50,461 bases of DNA from Phycisphaerae bacterium (GTDB lineage Bacteria; Planctomycetota; Phycisphaerae; SM23-33), in NCBI GenBank assembly GCA_003551645.1, contig PUND01000114.1, positions 1 to 50,461 on the forward strand, given 5' to 3'. Below are positions 38,055 to 48,429 of this stretch, piece after piece. The notes under the pieces are model-generated. The model ran no database searches. It was given only the letters and a program-made list of their open reading frames with translations, and was not told the DNA's origin. Every line of letters starts with the position of its first letter. The first letter of the stretch is position 1. The translations under genes and the position numbers were made by a program.

Positions 38055-41000
38055 CTACTGTCCGCCCACCGCCTCGGCCGGGCCGGTCTCGACCCGGTAC
38101 ACCTCGCCGTCGCGGATGAAGGCGGTGAAGCGGCTGCTGCGGACGGTGCTCCGCCTGCCGGTTTGCGGGTCTTCGTAATCTATCTGAGCATTGGCGACGG
38201 GCCGACCTTCACGGTATCCCCAGACAACGGCAAGGTCGTTCTCCCGGTGATACAGCAGCCGTTCGCCCTGGATATGGGCCTCGTTGATCCGGAGGTTCAC
38301 CTGCTCGGTGGCGGTGAACATATCCAGCGGTCCGACTCTCGGCCCGGCCACATCATCGGCCGCCACGGCCCCAGCCGACGGGTCTTCGGACGGCTCGCCG
38401 AATCTCGCCACCATCTGCTCGCAGGTCAGCGTGGCGTGCCGTCCGGACGGGAGCTGCTCTATGGACCACTCCGGATGCGGAATGCCCTCGAGCAGGTCGT
38501 CCCTTTCGCCGAGCGCCCGCCCGCTGAGGTGGACCATCCTCACGTTGCCGGTCATGACCACCAACCGTTCCTCCTGAGCCAGTTTCATCGACTCATCCCA
38601 GGCGAACAGGGTCTGGAACGGCCGTTCGACGCCCTCGTCACCGGCGCCGTCGTCGTCCCGCGGCGGGCGGTAATCCTCAACCAGCAGAGTGCCTGCTTCA
38701 TAGACGTCGAACTCACCGTCCGGCACGTCCAAGCTCAGGCGCGCCCCGCGAAGCTGCAACCGCTGTGTAAGCGCCTCATCCGGATCGGTCCGGCTGCTGA
38801 AAAGCAACACATCGTCCCGTGCGCGTATCAGACGAATGCTACGGTCGCTGTAGCTTTCCATGCCAAGCCCGACTCGTCCTGTCGAGGTCCTGTCCGGCTC
38901 AGCCGGCGGCGCCTCGGCCACCGTTTCGACTTCGGCAGCTTCGGCTTGCGCCGAATCCGCTTCATGGGGTTCCCCCTCGCCGGTTTCGCCTTCGGCCAAC
39001 GGCTCGTCGGTCGCTTCCGCGGGTTCATCCGGCGTCGGGGAGAAGAATATATCCATCTCTCCGCATTCCAGGCGGTCCATGTCGCTTATAAGCTCCACAC
39101 CGCCACGGAATTCCGCCAGGCCCTCGTCGTCGGCGCCGGGGCCGTAATTCATGGAATCCCGCCAACTGATGCGAACCGGGCGGGATTCGTCAAGCTCGGC
39201 CCCGCTAAGGTCCCTGTCGAACTCGAACTCCAGCACGCCGGCGCCCGGGACCATCAGCGTCCGCTCACGGTCATCGAGGTATATGGCCTCACCGGAAAGC
39301 GAGTCCCTGCCGCGGATGATGGAGGCGTTCCCGGTAAGTTCAGCCCTTTCGTCCTCCGGCCAGACCTCCAGCCGGTCGGCGGAGGCGGTACCGGGTTCTT
39401 CTTCGTCTTCGGCCGAGCTGCCTAGGACGGTAACATTGCCTTCCGCCAGCAGCCGCACCGGTTCCCTCTGAGACGAAAGCCACAGGGAGGCCCTGTCGGC
39501 TTCGATTTCGTCGTCGCCCTGTATCGCCCGAACCGAGCCGGATGCCACCGCACGTTCGACGTACAGAGAGCCACCGTTGACCCGCGCGGTCCGGACATGC
39601 AGTTCATCGCTGGTGATGAAGTCGTCCGTGTCGGCCTGTGTCAGCTCGACACCTCCGGTGAAAATCGCCTCTCGCAGCCCCCTTCGGCGTTCACCATCGC
39701 GGTCAAACGCAGCGATTACCTCCCCTCCGAAGGTGATGGCGTCGTAGTCCGTCTCGGCCGGTTGTGCTTCGGGAATATCCTCCGGCCGGTCCTCCTCACC
39801 CTCGTCCGCCAGGGCCTGCCCTGCGGAGTCCGCCGGCTGGAGTAGCCGGCCTGGTCCGGTCAGATGGGCCACTCCTCGAGCGTCGTCGAAGCGTATCCGG
39901 CGACAGGCGATTATCGCGCCGTCGTCCAGGTCCAGCCGGGCGGGAGTCTCGTCAACGCCCAGCAACCAGGCGACTCCGGCGTCCCCGTCGTGGTCATAGA
40001 CCATCCTGCGACAGGTCGCTATGTTTCCGTCGGATACCAGCGAGACCCTCTCGCCGTCTGCCTCGATAATGTAGCGGTCCGATGACGGCGTGGGCGTATG
40101 TCCCTGGGGCTGTATGACCAGCGGACCGCTCCAGAAGACCTCCAGCGGCTCGGCCTCGGTTTCATCCGGCTCCTCTTCTTCGTCTATTTCCGGCGACTCG
40201 CCCGGAGTCGGCTCGGCCGGCGTTGAGACGTCCGGTTCGCCGGGAGAGCGGAAGTCATCCGTGCCGTTGAACTGCCCTTCCCACTGGAAGGTGATGGCAA
40301 TCGTGTCCGCCCCATTAACCTGTCCCTCGGGCGAGCGGACACGTACGCTACCGGCGTCGCTGCCGTGAAAGACGGCCTGATAAATGTTCCTCGGCTCACC
40401 CTCCGGGGCATCTTGTATATCCATCTTCGGTGGAACGAACTCTGCCTCAGCCAGCTCCGTCGGCGGCGCTTCGGGCGGCATGGCGGCCGGGTCGATGTCC
40501 ACGACCGGCATGGTCGTCGGCCACAGGTCCTCCGGCAATGCCGTCAGTTTCTCCAGGTCCGGGACGGCCGGTTCGGCCTCCGGCGGCTCGTCGGTGGTAT
40601 CTTCGACCGCTGTGGAAAGCCCGGTGATCTGCCGGGCGCCCGTATAGACGGCCAGGTATTCGCCCTGTTCGATCCGCAACAGGCGAAGCTCCCTCTGCTG
40701 GCCTTCGCCAAGCCCCTCGTTCCAGGCAATGGTCAGGCCCGTGCCGAAGATATCCGCCTCCGCGGAGTAAAGCTCCACCCTGTCCTCGGTGTTGATTTCG
40801 AGCCGTTCGTTGTCGAACTCGATGGAATCGGTGTATATCCGCACCACCTCATGCAGCCGCTGATCCATGGGCGGCGGGTCCGGCTCGGTGGACTGGTCGA
40901 AGTATATCTGCACATCGCCGCTGAGCCGCCCGCTTCGGATGGTCATCCGACCGCCCGCTTCCAGGGGCTGAGCCAGTCCATGCTCTGCGGTGATGGTGGT

Positions 41001-41318
41001 CTGCTGTCCGCCGGGATGATGGAAAATCACCTTCGGTTTTTCCAGTCGGATGTTGTCGTCCGGGAGTTTTTCCCATCGAGCCGCGGTGTACAGGCCGCGA
41101 AGACTGCCCTCGTCGTCGCGATCCACGATTTCAAGGTCGGTACCGGCCGGCGCATCCAGGGGGCTGGCTTCCTGGCCCGGCTCCGAGACTTCTTCCAGGG
41201 TGTCCGGTTCACTCGGAAGTTGCCGATCCTCGCCGACCTCCTCGAAGGCGCGATAGACCAGGAATGTCATAAGCACCAGCGCGAACGAACCGACCAGAAG
41301 TAGCACGCGCCGTTTCAT
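38055..41318 (-). CDS. Very large LptC/OstA(LptA)-like LPS transport/organic solvent tolerance protein
   Basis: N-terminal TM anchor MKRRVLLLVGSFALVLMTFLVYRAFEE; repeated OstA-like strands (ITAEHGLAQPLEAGGRMTIRSGRLSGDVQIYF..., RASLWLSSQREPVRLLAEGNVTVLGSS..., ADRLEVWPEDERAELTGNASIIRG); downstream of kdsD-kdsC. Confidence 0.78.
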   Translation of the reverse strand: MKRRVLLLVGSFALVLMTFLVYRAFEEVGEDRQLPSEPDTLEEVSEPGQEASPLDAPAGTDLEIVDRDDEGSLRGLYTAARWEKLPDDNIRLEKPKVIFHHPGGQQTTITAEHGLAQPLEAGGRMTIRSGRLSGDVQIYFDQSTEPDPPPMDQRLHEVVRIYTDSIEFDNERLEINTEDRVELYSAEADIFGTGLTIAWNEGLGEGQQRELRLLRIEQGEYLAVYTGARQITGLSTAVEDTTDEPPEAEPAVPDLEKLTALPEDLWPTTMPVVDIDPAAMPPEAPPTELAEAEFVPPKMDIQDAPEGEPRNIYQAVFHGSDAGSVRVRSPEGQVNGADTIAITFQWEGQFNGTDDFRSPGEPDVSTPAEPTPGESPEIDEEEEPDETEAEPLEVFWSGPLVIQPQGHTPTPSSDRYIIEADGERVSLVSDGNIATCRRMVYDHDGDAGVAWLLGVDETPARLDLDDGAIIACRRIRFDDARGVAHLTGPGRLLQPADSAGQALADEGEEDRPEDIPEAQPAETDYDAITFGGEVIAAFDRDGERRRGLREAIFTGGVELTQADTDDFITSDELHVRTARVNGGSLYVERAVASGSVRAIQGDDEIEADRASLWLSSQREPVRLLAEGNVTVLGSSAEDEEEPGTASADRLEVWPEDERAELTGNASIIRGRDSLSGEAIYLDDRERTLMVPGAGVLEFEFDRDLSGAELDESRPVRISWRDSMNYGPGADDEGLAEFRGGVELISDMDRLECGEMDIFFSPTPDEPAEATDEPLAEGETGEGEPHEADSAQAEAAEVETVAEAPPAEPDRTSTGRVGLGMESYSDRSIRLIRARDDVLLFSSRTDPDEALTQRLQLRGARLSLDVPDGEFDVYEAGTLLVEDYRPPRDDDGAGDEGVERPFQTLFAWDESMKLAQEERLVVMTGNVRMVHLSGRALGERDDLLEGIPHPEWSIEQLPSGRHATLTCEQMVARFGEPSEDPSAGAVAADDVAGPRVGPLDMFTATEQVNLRINEAHIQGERLLYHRENDLAVVWGYREGRPVANAQIDYEDPQTGRRSTVRSSRFTAFIRDGEVYRVETGPAEAVGGQ

Positions 41319-41857
41319 CGTCGCTGTTCCCTTCCGGCCGGGAAGTAGCGCGACAATATGTCGTTCCACTTGCCGGCTCGTTTGAGCAGAAGTTCGATAA
41401 CTTCACGGACGCACCCGGCGCCGCCGCCGAGATGCGTAACGTAGTCGGCCATCGCGCGGACTTCCTCGGGCGCGTCGGGGGTCGTGGCCGCGAAGCCGCA
41501 CCTGCGCATCACGGGGATATCCGTCAAATCGTCGCCGACAGCCGCGGCACGCTCGGCCGGGATGTCCAGCTCGACAAGCACTTCCTCCAGCGCGGGCAGT
41601 TTGTCCTTCGCGCTGAGCCGCACCGCATCGACCGAAAGCTCCTTCGCCCGTATCTTCACCGCCGCCGAGCCACGACCGGATATGATAGCCAGCTTCCCGC
41701 CGGCCCTTTTCCAGTACTTCATGCCGGCGCCGTCGCGAGCGTTGAATACCTTGGCCTCCTCGCCGCTCGGCGAAAGTATGATGCGGCCGTCGGTGAGCAC
41801 GCCGTCAACATCCAGCACCAGCAACTCGATATTTGTGAACTCATCCACGTTCATCAT
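41315..41857 (-). CDS. kdsC: 3-deoxy-D-manno-octulosonate 8-phosphate phosphatase, KdsC-type HAD
   Basis: ELLVLDVDGVLTDGRIILSPSGEEAKVFNARDGAGMKYWKRAGGKLAIISGR, AAVGDDLTDIPVMRRCGFAATTPDA. Confidence 0.94.
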   Translation of the reverse strand: MMNVDEFTNIELLVLDVDGVLTDGRIILSPSGEEAKVFNARDGAGMKYWKRAGGKLAIISGRGSAAVKIRAKELSVDAVRLSAKDKLPALEEVLVELDIPAERAAAVGDDLTDIPVMRRCGFAATTPDAPEEVRAMADYVTHLGGGAGCVREVIELLLKRAGKWNDILSRYFPAGREQRR

Positions 41858-42869
41858 TGAAGGTCTTCAAAGCCAGCAGGTCCTGGACATCGATTATACC
41901 GACGGGCCTACCTTGTCCATCGAGCACCGGCAGCTCATCCACGCGATACTGGTTCAGCACCGCCATTGCTTCACTGGCCAGGTCGTCGGCGCGAACGGTC
42001 TTGGGGTCGCGCGTCATCAACTCGGCCACCGGGCGTTTTAGCAGACTCTCGGCAGGCCCGGTCAACAGCAGGCGGCGCAGGTCCGCGTCGGTGATTATCC
42101 CGCTGAGACGTCCGTCTTCATCCACAAGCAGCACCGCGCCGCTTCGGCGGGGTACGTCGCGTTCGGCCTCGACCAGCGCCTCGCCCAGCGTCAGGGAGTC
42201 GGACGCCACGTTCAGCCACTCGCCCCGGCGGAACCACATGGCCTCCCGAACCTTCAGCAGCCGCCTGCCGATCGAGCCGGCCGGGTGGAAGGCGGCAAAC
42301 TCATCCGGGGTGAAGCTGCGCATTTTCATTACAGTCAGGGCAATCGCATCGCCCAGAGCCAGCATACACGATGTCGATACGGTCGGCGCCAATCCCAGCG
42401 GGCAGGCCTCGTCCACACAGCCGTAACACACAGATACATCCGCATTACGCGCCAGCGGCGAGTCCGGCTCGGCTGTTATGGCTATCAGCGAAGCGCCGCG
42501 GGACTTGATATGGTCCAGCAGCCGCAGCAGTTCGTCGGTCTGTCCGCTGTGGCTCAGTGCTATGGCCACATCGCCGCGCTGGACTCTGCCCAGGTCGCCG
42601 TGCAGCGCCTCCACCGGGTGTAGGAAGATGCTCTGTGTTCCCGTGGAGGCGAGCGTCGCCGAGACCTTCCGTGCGACTATGCCCGCCTTGCCGATGCCGG
42701 TGAGCACAACCTTGCCGGCACAGGCGTGAACCGCGGCGGCGGCGCGAGCGAACTCGTCGCCGACCTTTTCGGCCAGTGCGGCGATGGCGTGTCCCTCGGC
42801 CGACAAGGCCCGCCGGGCGGTGTCGAGTTCCGACCGGGCGAGGTCGATTTCGTTCTGGTCCAAGCTCAA
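41841..42869 (-). CDS. kdsD: Arabinose-5-phosphate isomerase (KpsF/GutQ/KdsD), SIS + two CBS domains
   Basis: GKVVLTGIGKAGIVARKVSATLASTGTQSIFLHPVEALHGDLG, ALSHSGQTDELLRLLDHIK, CBS repeats; annotated start is TTG and uncertain. Confidence 0.94.
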   Translation of the reverse strand: MSLDQNEIDLARSELDTARRALSAEGHAIAALAEKVGDEFARAAAAVHACAGKVVLTGIGKAGIVARKVSATLASTGTQSIFLHPVEALHGDLGRVQRGDVAIALSHSGQTDELLRLLDHIKSRGASLIAITAEPDSPLARNADVSVCYGCVDEACPLGLAPTVSTSCMLALGDAIALTVMKMRSFTPDEFAAFHPAGSIGRRLLKVREAMWFRRGEWLNVASDSLTLGEALVEAERDVPRRSGAVLLVDEDGRLSGIITDADLRRLLLTGPAESLLKRPVAELMTRDPKTVRADDLASEAMAVLNQYRVDELPVLDGQGRPVGIIDVQDLLALKTFNDERG

Positions 42870-42984
42870 GCGATAAACCCGTTCCTTGGGGCAATTTGCG
42901 CACCACCGCCGATGGGCGTTGCAAGTTCGCGCGCATTATCGGCGGACGGCGCGGTCCGGTCAAGCAAAACGCCCGCCGGCTGTT

Positions 42985-43581
42985 TCACGCGGACCGTCCA
43001 TGTTCGCATTCGTCGCAAGCTTCAAATGTCGCCCGCCCGCAGCCGTCCAGCACCCTGGGACACCGCTCGTTGAGCAACATGAAGTATGGCGTCACTATCG
43101 GCTCGCCTACAAGCTCAAGCTCACGGCTGACGGCCTCTATGGCCTCCGGGGACGGACCTTCTATCTCCACGAACGTGCCCAGCAACGGCAGCTCATCCAG
43201 CGATACCTCGCAGTCGTGAAGACGCCATCGGCGACGCCGCTTCTGGATGGTCACCTTCGAGATCAGTCCGCAGGCCCGCAGAAGCTCGCCCATCGCATCG
43301 ATATCGCCGACTGTCGATTCGATTTCCTCGCGCTGCTTGGAGCCGCCGCTGTGTTGGCGCGGCCCTTTGTAGGTCAGCGAGCCGCGCGGTTCGCCGCGGT
43401 CGGCCCGCGACGATCGCAGCCGCAGTCCCCTGTCGCCACGGCTCAGATCGCCGGCGGGCGTATCGAAGAAGGTGTCGGTCTCGGTCACCTCGCCGGCCGG
43501 CTCGGCGCCGAGCGAGCTAAGCTTCGCCTCGACCTCGTCCAGGGACGCCGCCTCGTATTTGGCCTCTATCTCCGCAGGCAC
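42985..43581 (-). CDS. CYTH-domain protein (class IV adenylate cyclase/triphosphatase-like)
   Basis: EIEAKYEA (ExExK), TDTFFDTPAGDLSRGDRGLRLRSSRAD, LPLLGTFVEIEGPS; GTG start at 43581 proposed, track start is 43665. Confidence 0.82.
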   Translation of the reverse strand: MPAEIEAKYEAASLDEVEAKLSSLGAEPAGEVTETDTFFDTPAGDLSRGDRGLRLRSSRADRGEPRGSLTYKGPRQHSGGSKQREEIESTVGDIDAMGELLRACGLISKVTIQKRRRRWRLHDCEVSLDELPLLGTFVEIEGPSPEAIEAVSRELELVGEPIVTPYFMLLNERCPRVLDGCGRATFEACDECEHGRSA

Positions 43582-43612
43582 AGTGGCATTGTACCGTCCC
43601 AGGGCCGCAAGT

Positions 43613-45307
43613 TCAGCCGGCATTCGTGGAATCTCCCGGGCCATCCGAACCACCTTTGCCGTCACGTGGGCGTCGGTGGTGCGGTATCAGCAAGCCCAGT
43701 CCGATCAGCCGGCCCGCGAAGGCCACTCGCGGCGCCAGTATGTTGTACACGTTTCCACGGGCCAGGCGGACAATGTCGCGAACTCTGGCGGCACCCGGTT
43801 CGGACATCCGCACAGCCAGCACCAGCGCAGTCACCCTCGCAGCCAGTGACAGCACGAACGTGGCGTGCCAGTTGTTCCACAGGAACGGGCCGGCAACTAT
43901 CGGCTCCCGCTGAAGGAACTCCAAAGACTGGGCGAGCAGTCCGCCGGCCAGCCCGCCGAGCACGCCCCCGAAGCTGATAATGACGGCCTGGGCCGCGACG
44001 TAGCGGCTTCGGCCGGGACCATCGGCGAAGCCCATCATGATGCCCTCGCGCGCCAGGTTGATGCCCGTCCAGCCGGTTCCGCCGATGAGGACCGACACGG
44101 ATATTATCAGCCAGGCCCCCATCGGCGTGGCTTCCCCCACTGGTTGCCAGTCCCCGCCGAACAACCCCGAAAGCCAGGCAGCGGCCGCGTTGACGGCATC
44201 GGCCAGCCACTGCGGGTTCGGCGTATGCGGCGACGCCAGCAGGTGAGGCAGGTCCGAAAAGACGATGCAAACGCACGCGATGATCAGCACCGGCCGCCGG
44301 CCCCAGCGGTCTATGGTCCGGCCCCATATCAGCGTGGAGGCGATGCCCGCCAGCGGACCTATGACCAGGAACAGCCCGTCGGCGCCGAGCTGGCCGAATC
44401 GAAGATTCTCCAGACAGTTCCGCCAGAAAAACGCACCCGCGCTGGTCATGGCGAAGGAGGCCACAGCGTAGAAGCCGGCCACCTGCCGGAACTGCTTGTC
44501 TCGCAACGGGGCTATCAGCAATGTCTCGGTTTGGCGCCACAGACCGCCGATTGCTCCACCGGACTTGCTTGCGGCGGCTTCCTCAACGCTCTGCGCGGGC
44601 CTGGGGGCACAAGGAAGTGGACGGAAGACCTCGCGCATTTTGCGGAACAGTAGTATATCGATCGCGCCGAAGACCGCGCCGATGGCGAAGACGATAGAAA
44701 TGCCCATCAGCAGCGGCCTCTGGTGTTCGGCCGTCAGCGGCAGGTCCGGGCGCATCAGCCGGTCCATACCCCAGGCCAGCACGATGACCGCGGGTATGTG
44801 CACCGCCTGGGTGATGCGCACCCGGTTTGCGAGGAACCGCCCGCGGACTCGCCGTGGGATGATGTCGCCCATCCACATCAGCCATGCCGGCGTCGCCAGA
44901 TGCGACAGGAACCAGCTAAGCGTCAGTATTCCCAGCATGGTCAACACGGCCGCCCTGGAAGGCACGGGCATTATAAGCGGCACCGCCGCCACGGCGACCC
45001 ACAACAGACGGTGGATGGTTGCGCACTGGAGGAACTGGAACTTGCGCAACCCGGTCCGCTCGATGAGCATAGCCGCGGCCAGTTGGGCCAGAGTCGCCAC
45101 AAACGGCAGGGCCGCCAGCACCCCGAATTCAAAATCGCTGAAACCAACCATTCTGGCGAACAGCGTGATGCGGCTTCCGGTCACGCACGTCATCCAGACG
45201 ATGCCGTACATCCATGCGATGATGACCGTCCGCAAGGCCCGTCGCAGTTGCGGACCACGGACGCTGAGCGCCGGCAGTTCGTCGAAGGTTTTCCTGCGCC
45301 AGCTCAT
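43613..45307 (-). CDS. Major facilitator superfamily transporter
   Basis: Many hydrophobic helices; MDRLMRPD, SVLIGGTGWTGINLAREGIMMGFADGPGRSRYVAAQAVIISFGGVLGGLAGGLLAQ. Confidence 0.83.
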   Translation of the reverse strand: MSWRRKTFDELPALSVRGPQLRRALRTVIIAWMYGIVWMTCVTGSRITLFARMVGFSDFEFGVLAALPFVATLAQLAAAMLIERTGLRKFQFLQCATIHRLLWVAVAAVPLIMPVPSRAAVLTMLGILTLSWFLSHLATPAWLMWMGDIIPRRVRGRFLANRVRITQAVHIPAVIVLAWGMDRLMRPDLPLTAEHQRPLLMGISIVFAIGAVFGAIDILLFRKMREVFRPLPCAPRPAQSVEEAAASKSGGAIGGLWRQTETLLIAPLRDKQFRQVAGFYAVASFAMTSAGAFFWRNCLENLRFGQLGADGLFLVIGPLAGIASTLIWGRTIDRWGRRPVLIIACVCIVFSDLPHLLASPHTPNPQWLADAVNAAAAWLSGLFGGDWQPVGEATPMGAWLIISVSVLIGGTGWTGINLAREGIMMGFADGPGRSRYVAAQAVIISFGGVLGGLAGGLLAQSLEFLQREPIVAGPFLWNNWHATFVLSLAARVTALVLAVRMSEPGAARVRDIVRLARGNVYNILAPRVAFAGRLIGLGLLIPHHRRPRDGKGGSDGPGDSTNAG

Positions 45308-45457
45308 CCTTCGCCTCTTGCGAATAAGGGCGGCCGCCCCGGTGTATCAACACCCAGAAGCTACCCTCGGCCCTTCCGGCGGCAAGAAAAAAGCGGCTTT
45401 TGGGGCAAAATCAGCAAAGTTTCCCCTCGTTGTGGCAAAAACAGACCATTGAAGGGC

Positions 45458-45486
45458 TTGTCAGGAGAGCCGGAGGTCCGTATTAT
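45458..45486 (+). promoter_or_regulatory. Sigma70-like promoter (TTGTCA-17-TATTAT) for rpmH
   Basis: TTGTCA 45458-45463, TATTAT 45481-45486, 47 bp upstream of the GTG start. Confidence 0.65.
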
Positions 45487-45533
45487 GTGTGGCTCACACA
45501 CACACGGCAGGACAACCCAGAGGAGCAAGCAAC

Positions 45534-45668
45534 GTGCATTACCCCAGAAAGATATCGAAGGTGAAGCGGGCCAAGAAAATCGGCTTTCGCAGCCGGATGA
45601 AGACCAGCAGCGGACGGAAGCTCATCAAGCGCAAGCGCCGTCGCGGCCGGCAGGTCCAGGTCGCCTGA
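45534..45668 (+). CDS. rpmH: 50S ribosomal protein bL34 (44 aa, GTG start)
   Basis: Hand translation MHYPRKISKVKRAKKIGFRSRMKTSSGRKLIKRKRRRGRQVQVA; GFRxRM...GRK...RRRxGR signature of bL34; aggag RBS at 45521; absent from the ORF track (below length cutoff). Confidence 0.9.
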   Translation: MHYPRKISKVKRAKKIGFRSRMKTSSGRKLIKRKRRRGRQVQVA

Positions 45669-45733
45669 GTCGCATAGCCCCCTTCAGCCCACACCAATTG
45701 ATTGGCGGGCGTGTCATACTCCGCGCACCAATG

Positions 45734-45768
45734 CAACACACCGGGCCGCCTTGCGACCCGGTGTGTTG
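45734..45768. terminator. Strong hairpin between convergent rpmH and metK (possible bidirectional terminator)
   Basis: Perfect 12-bp stem CAACACACCGGG (45734-45745) / CCCGGTGTGTTG (45757-45768), 11-nt loop; no strong U-tract. Confidence 0.6.
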
Positions 45769-45855
45769 ATGTTACCGCTTTATACCTGTCTTGCGACCTT
45801 TTCCGGTCCACGAGCCGCGGTATGACAGCCGCGACTGCTCACCGACGGCGCTTAC

Positions 45856-47082
45856 TCAGACACCGCAGGCCTTGCGAAGGTCGTCGGCCCGGTCGGTCTT
45901 CTCCCAGGTGAAATCCTCGGTCTCACGGCCGAAGTGCCCGTCGTGAGCGGTCTCGCGGTAGATCGGCCTGAGCAGGTTCAGATGCGATATAATCCCGCTC
46001 GGCTTCAGCGGGAACAGTTCGCGCACCACCTCCGAAAGCTTCGCCTCCGGGACCTTCGCGGTGCCCTCGGTATTCACAAGCACGCTGACCGGCTCCGCAA
46101 CACCAATGGCGTAGGATAGCTGCACCTCGCATACGTCGGCCAGGCCGGCGGCCACCACGTTCTTGGCGACGTAACGCGACATGTAGCTGGCCGAGCGGTC
46201 CACCTTGGAGGGATCCTTTCCGGAGAAGGCCCCGCCGCCGTGGGCGCCGCGACCGCCGTAGGTATCGACGATTATCTTGCGCCCGGTCAGGCCGGTATCA
46301 CCGTGGGGGCCTCCGACCACGAAACGGCCGGTGGGGTTGATGTGGAACTTCATGCCGTCGTTCCAGAGGGCGGCATTCTCACGCTCAACGACCGGTCGGA
46401 TGACCTTCTCAATCAGCTCCTGCTTCGCGGCGTCGGACATGTTGTCTGTGGCCGGGTCCACCACCTCTTCGGTGTGCTGGGTGGACAACACCACCGCGTC
46501 GATGCGGACCGGCTTGTTGCCCTGATACTCAATAGTCACCTGGCTCTTGCCGTCGGGCCGCAGCCAGGAAACCTCGCCCTGCTCGCGGACCTCCGAGAGC
46601 CGGGCCGTCAACCGCTGGGCGAGATAGATGGGCATCGGCATCAGCGCCTTGGTCTCGTTGCAGGCGAAACCGAACATCAGTCCCTGGTCGCCGGCGCCCT
46701 GCTCCTTGTCCTTGTCCGCGTCGGCACTCACGCCCTGGGAGATGTCCGGCGACTGGCTGTGCAGCGTCCGGACGACGGCGCAGGAGCGATGGTCGAAGCC
46801 GGTGGCGGGGTCGTCGTAGCCGATGGCACTGACGGCCTCCCGCGCCGTGTCCTCGATATTAAGCAGCGCCTTCTCCGCCTCGTGGTTATGGACGGTGATC
46901 TCGCCGGCCAGCACGATAAGCCCCGTCGTCACCAGCGTCTCGCATGCAACGCGGGCGTTCTGGTCTTTGGACAGAAGCTCATCCAGAACCGCATCCGAAA
47001 TCTGGTCGGCCACCTTGTCGGGATGTCCCTTGGTAACCGACTCGCTTGTAAAAAAGTACTTCCTGTTGGAGTCTTCCATCAT
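45856..47082 (-). CDS. metK: S-adenosylmethionine synthetase
   Basis: [79 protein letters not shown]. Confidence 0.98.
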   Translation of the reverse strand: MMEDSNRKYFFTSESVTKGHPDKVADQISDAVLDELLSKDQNARVACETLVTTGLIVLAGEITVHNHEAEKALLNIEDTAREAVSAIGYDDPATGFDHRSCAVVRTLHSQSPDISQGVSADADKDKEQGAGDQGLMFGFACNETKALMPMPIYLAQRLTARLSEVREQGEVSWLRPDGKSQVTIEYQGNKPVRIDAVVLSTQHTEEVVDPATDNMSDAAKQELIEKVIRPVVERENAALWNDGMKFHINPTGRFVVGGPHGDTGLTGRKIIVDTYGGRGAHGGGAFSGKDPSKVDRSASYMSRYVAKNVVAAGLADVCEVQLSYAIGVAEPVSVLVNTEGTAKVPEAKLSEVVRELFPLKPSGIISHLNLLRPIYRETAHDGHFGRETEDFTWEKTDRADDLRKACGV

Positions 47083-47266
47083 GGTTCGTTCAGTTCCTTT
47101 CTGTACCTGCGTTGAAACCTCCCACAAATCAGGCCCGGTAGTTTATACACCCGCCGACCAAACTGCAAGCTTCCCGAAGGCGGCTTTCCGACTGCTCGAC
47201 GAGCTCGGGGAAAGGAACGTTTTTTGGCCGGTATTCAGGACCGCCCGCGCGGCGGTTGCCGGAAAT

Positions 47267-48376
47267 CTACTCCAACGTAGCTACGAGCCGGCCGTAGCGC
47301 GCCAGTTTGTCCTGCAGGACCCTCACGCCAGCCCCGCGACCCAGCGGTCGGAGCCGCCCGCCAAAGCCGAACCGCGGACTCGGACGTGTCAGGTCGTCCC
47401 TTAGCAGCAGCCGGCCGTAGTTGCCCTCGACAAAACGCGGCTCTGGTATCATCTGCAGCAATCGCCGCTGGGCGGCCGAGAGGATGCCGCTTTCTCCGAC
47501 CATGCAGCCGACGGTGAAGGGCACGCCTCGGGCCTGGGCAAGCTCGGCGAGTTGCCGACAGCGTGCGAGTCCGCCGTTCTTGCTCAGCCGGATGTTCCAC
47601 CACAGGCGTTTCGGCTCGGCCAGCAGCAGTCCGGCGTCCGCTTCGGTCAGCAGCGACTCATCGGCCATCAGCGGCAGCTCGCAGAGCCGGGCAAGCTCGA
47701 GGAGTTGCTCGGCCGGCGCGAAGACCGGCTGCTCGACTACGCAGACGCCCCTGCCTGCCAGCTCGGCGACTCGCCCCGGCGTCTGGTCCGCCGTCCACGC
47801 GCCGTTTACGTCCACCCGCAGCGAGGCCCGCCGCGCGGCCATGGCCCGGCGCAGCCGCCCACAGACGATATCCAGGTTCGCCTGGTCGACCCGATCGCCG
47901 AATCCGAGCTTGAGCTTGAAGTCGCGCAGCCCGATAAGCCGCATCAGCCGCAGTCGCCGGGCGGTGCGGGATGGATCGTCGGAGCCGAGCACGCCGGAGA
48001 CACGAGCGTTGATACGCCGCGATGAGGCGTCCGGCGGCAATCGCCCCCCGCCCGCAAGGTCGATCGCGCAGGCGGCCGCGTTGATGCAGCTTCCGTCGCC
48101 GTCGCGGGCCGGCAACTCCGGCGGTTCGCCCGGCGAAAAGCCCCGCTTACGGAGCATCGGCCAGAGGGTGTCCGTTATGGTCCGCACCACACCATCCAGC
48201 GTCTCGCCGGTTACATACTCACGCGGAAGCGTCTCGCCCCAGCCGACGGTCCCGTCGGCGAACCGCATGCGCGCCAGGACCGCCTCGGACAGGTCGCGCT
48301 TTGCGGCGGCATGGGCAAAGCCCCGCGTTGGAATGGCCGTGCGGTAAATATCCAGACGGATCGGATGAACACTCAT
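47267..48376 (-). CDS. Enolase superfamily, mandelate racemase/muconate-lactonizing enzyme-like
   Basis: DFKLKLGFG (KxK), RVDVNGAW, VVEQPV, LMADESLLTE, WWNIRLSKNGGL, CMVGESGI. Confidence 0.88.
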   Translation of the reverse strand: MSVHPIRLDIYRTAIPTRGFAHAAAKRDLSEAVLARMRFADGTVGWGETLPREYVTGETLDGVVRTITDTLWPMLRKRGFSPGEPPELPARDGDGSCINAAACAIDLAGGGRLPPDASSRRINARVSGVLGSDDPSRTARRLRLMRLIGLRDFKLKLGFGDRVDQANLDIVCGRLRRAMAARRASLRVDVNGAWTADQTPGRVAELAGRGVCVVEQPVFAPAEQLLELARLCELPLMADESLLTEADAGLLLAEPKRLWWNIRLSKNGGLARCRQLAELAQARGVPFTVGCMVGESGILSAAQRRLLQMIPEPRFVEGNYGRLLLRDDLTRPSPRFGFGGRLRPLGRGAGVRVLQDKLARYGRLVATLE

Positions 48377-48429
48377 GGCAAGCCCGCGAGAATCGGTTCA
48401 GCGACGGCGAGTTTAACCTCGGCGGGCGC

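Noticed and set aside
46240-47115. 291-aa plus-strand ORF
   Set aside because: Antisense of metK.
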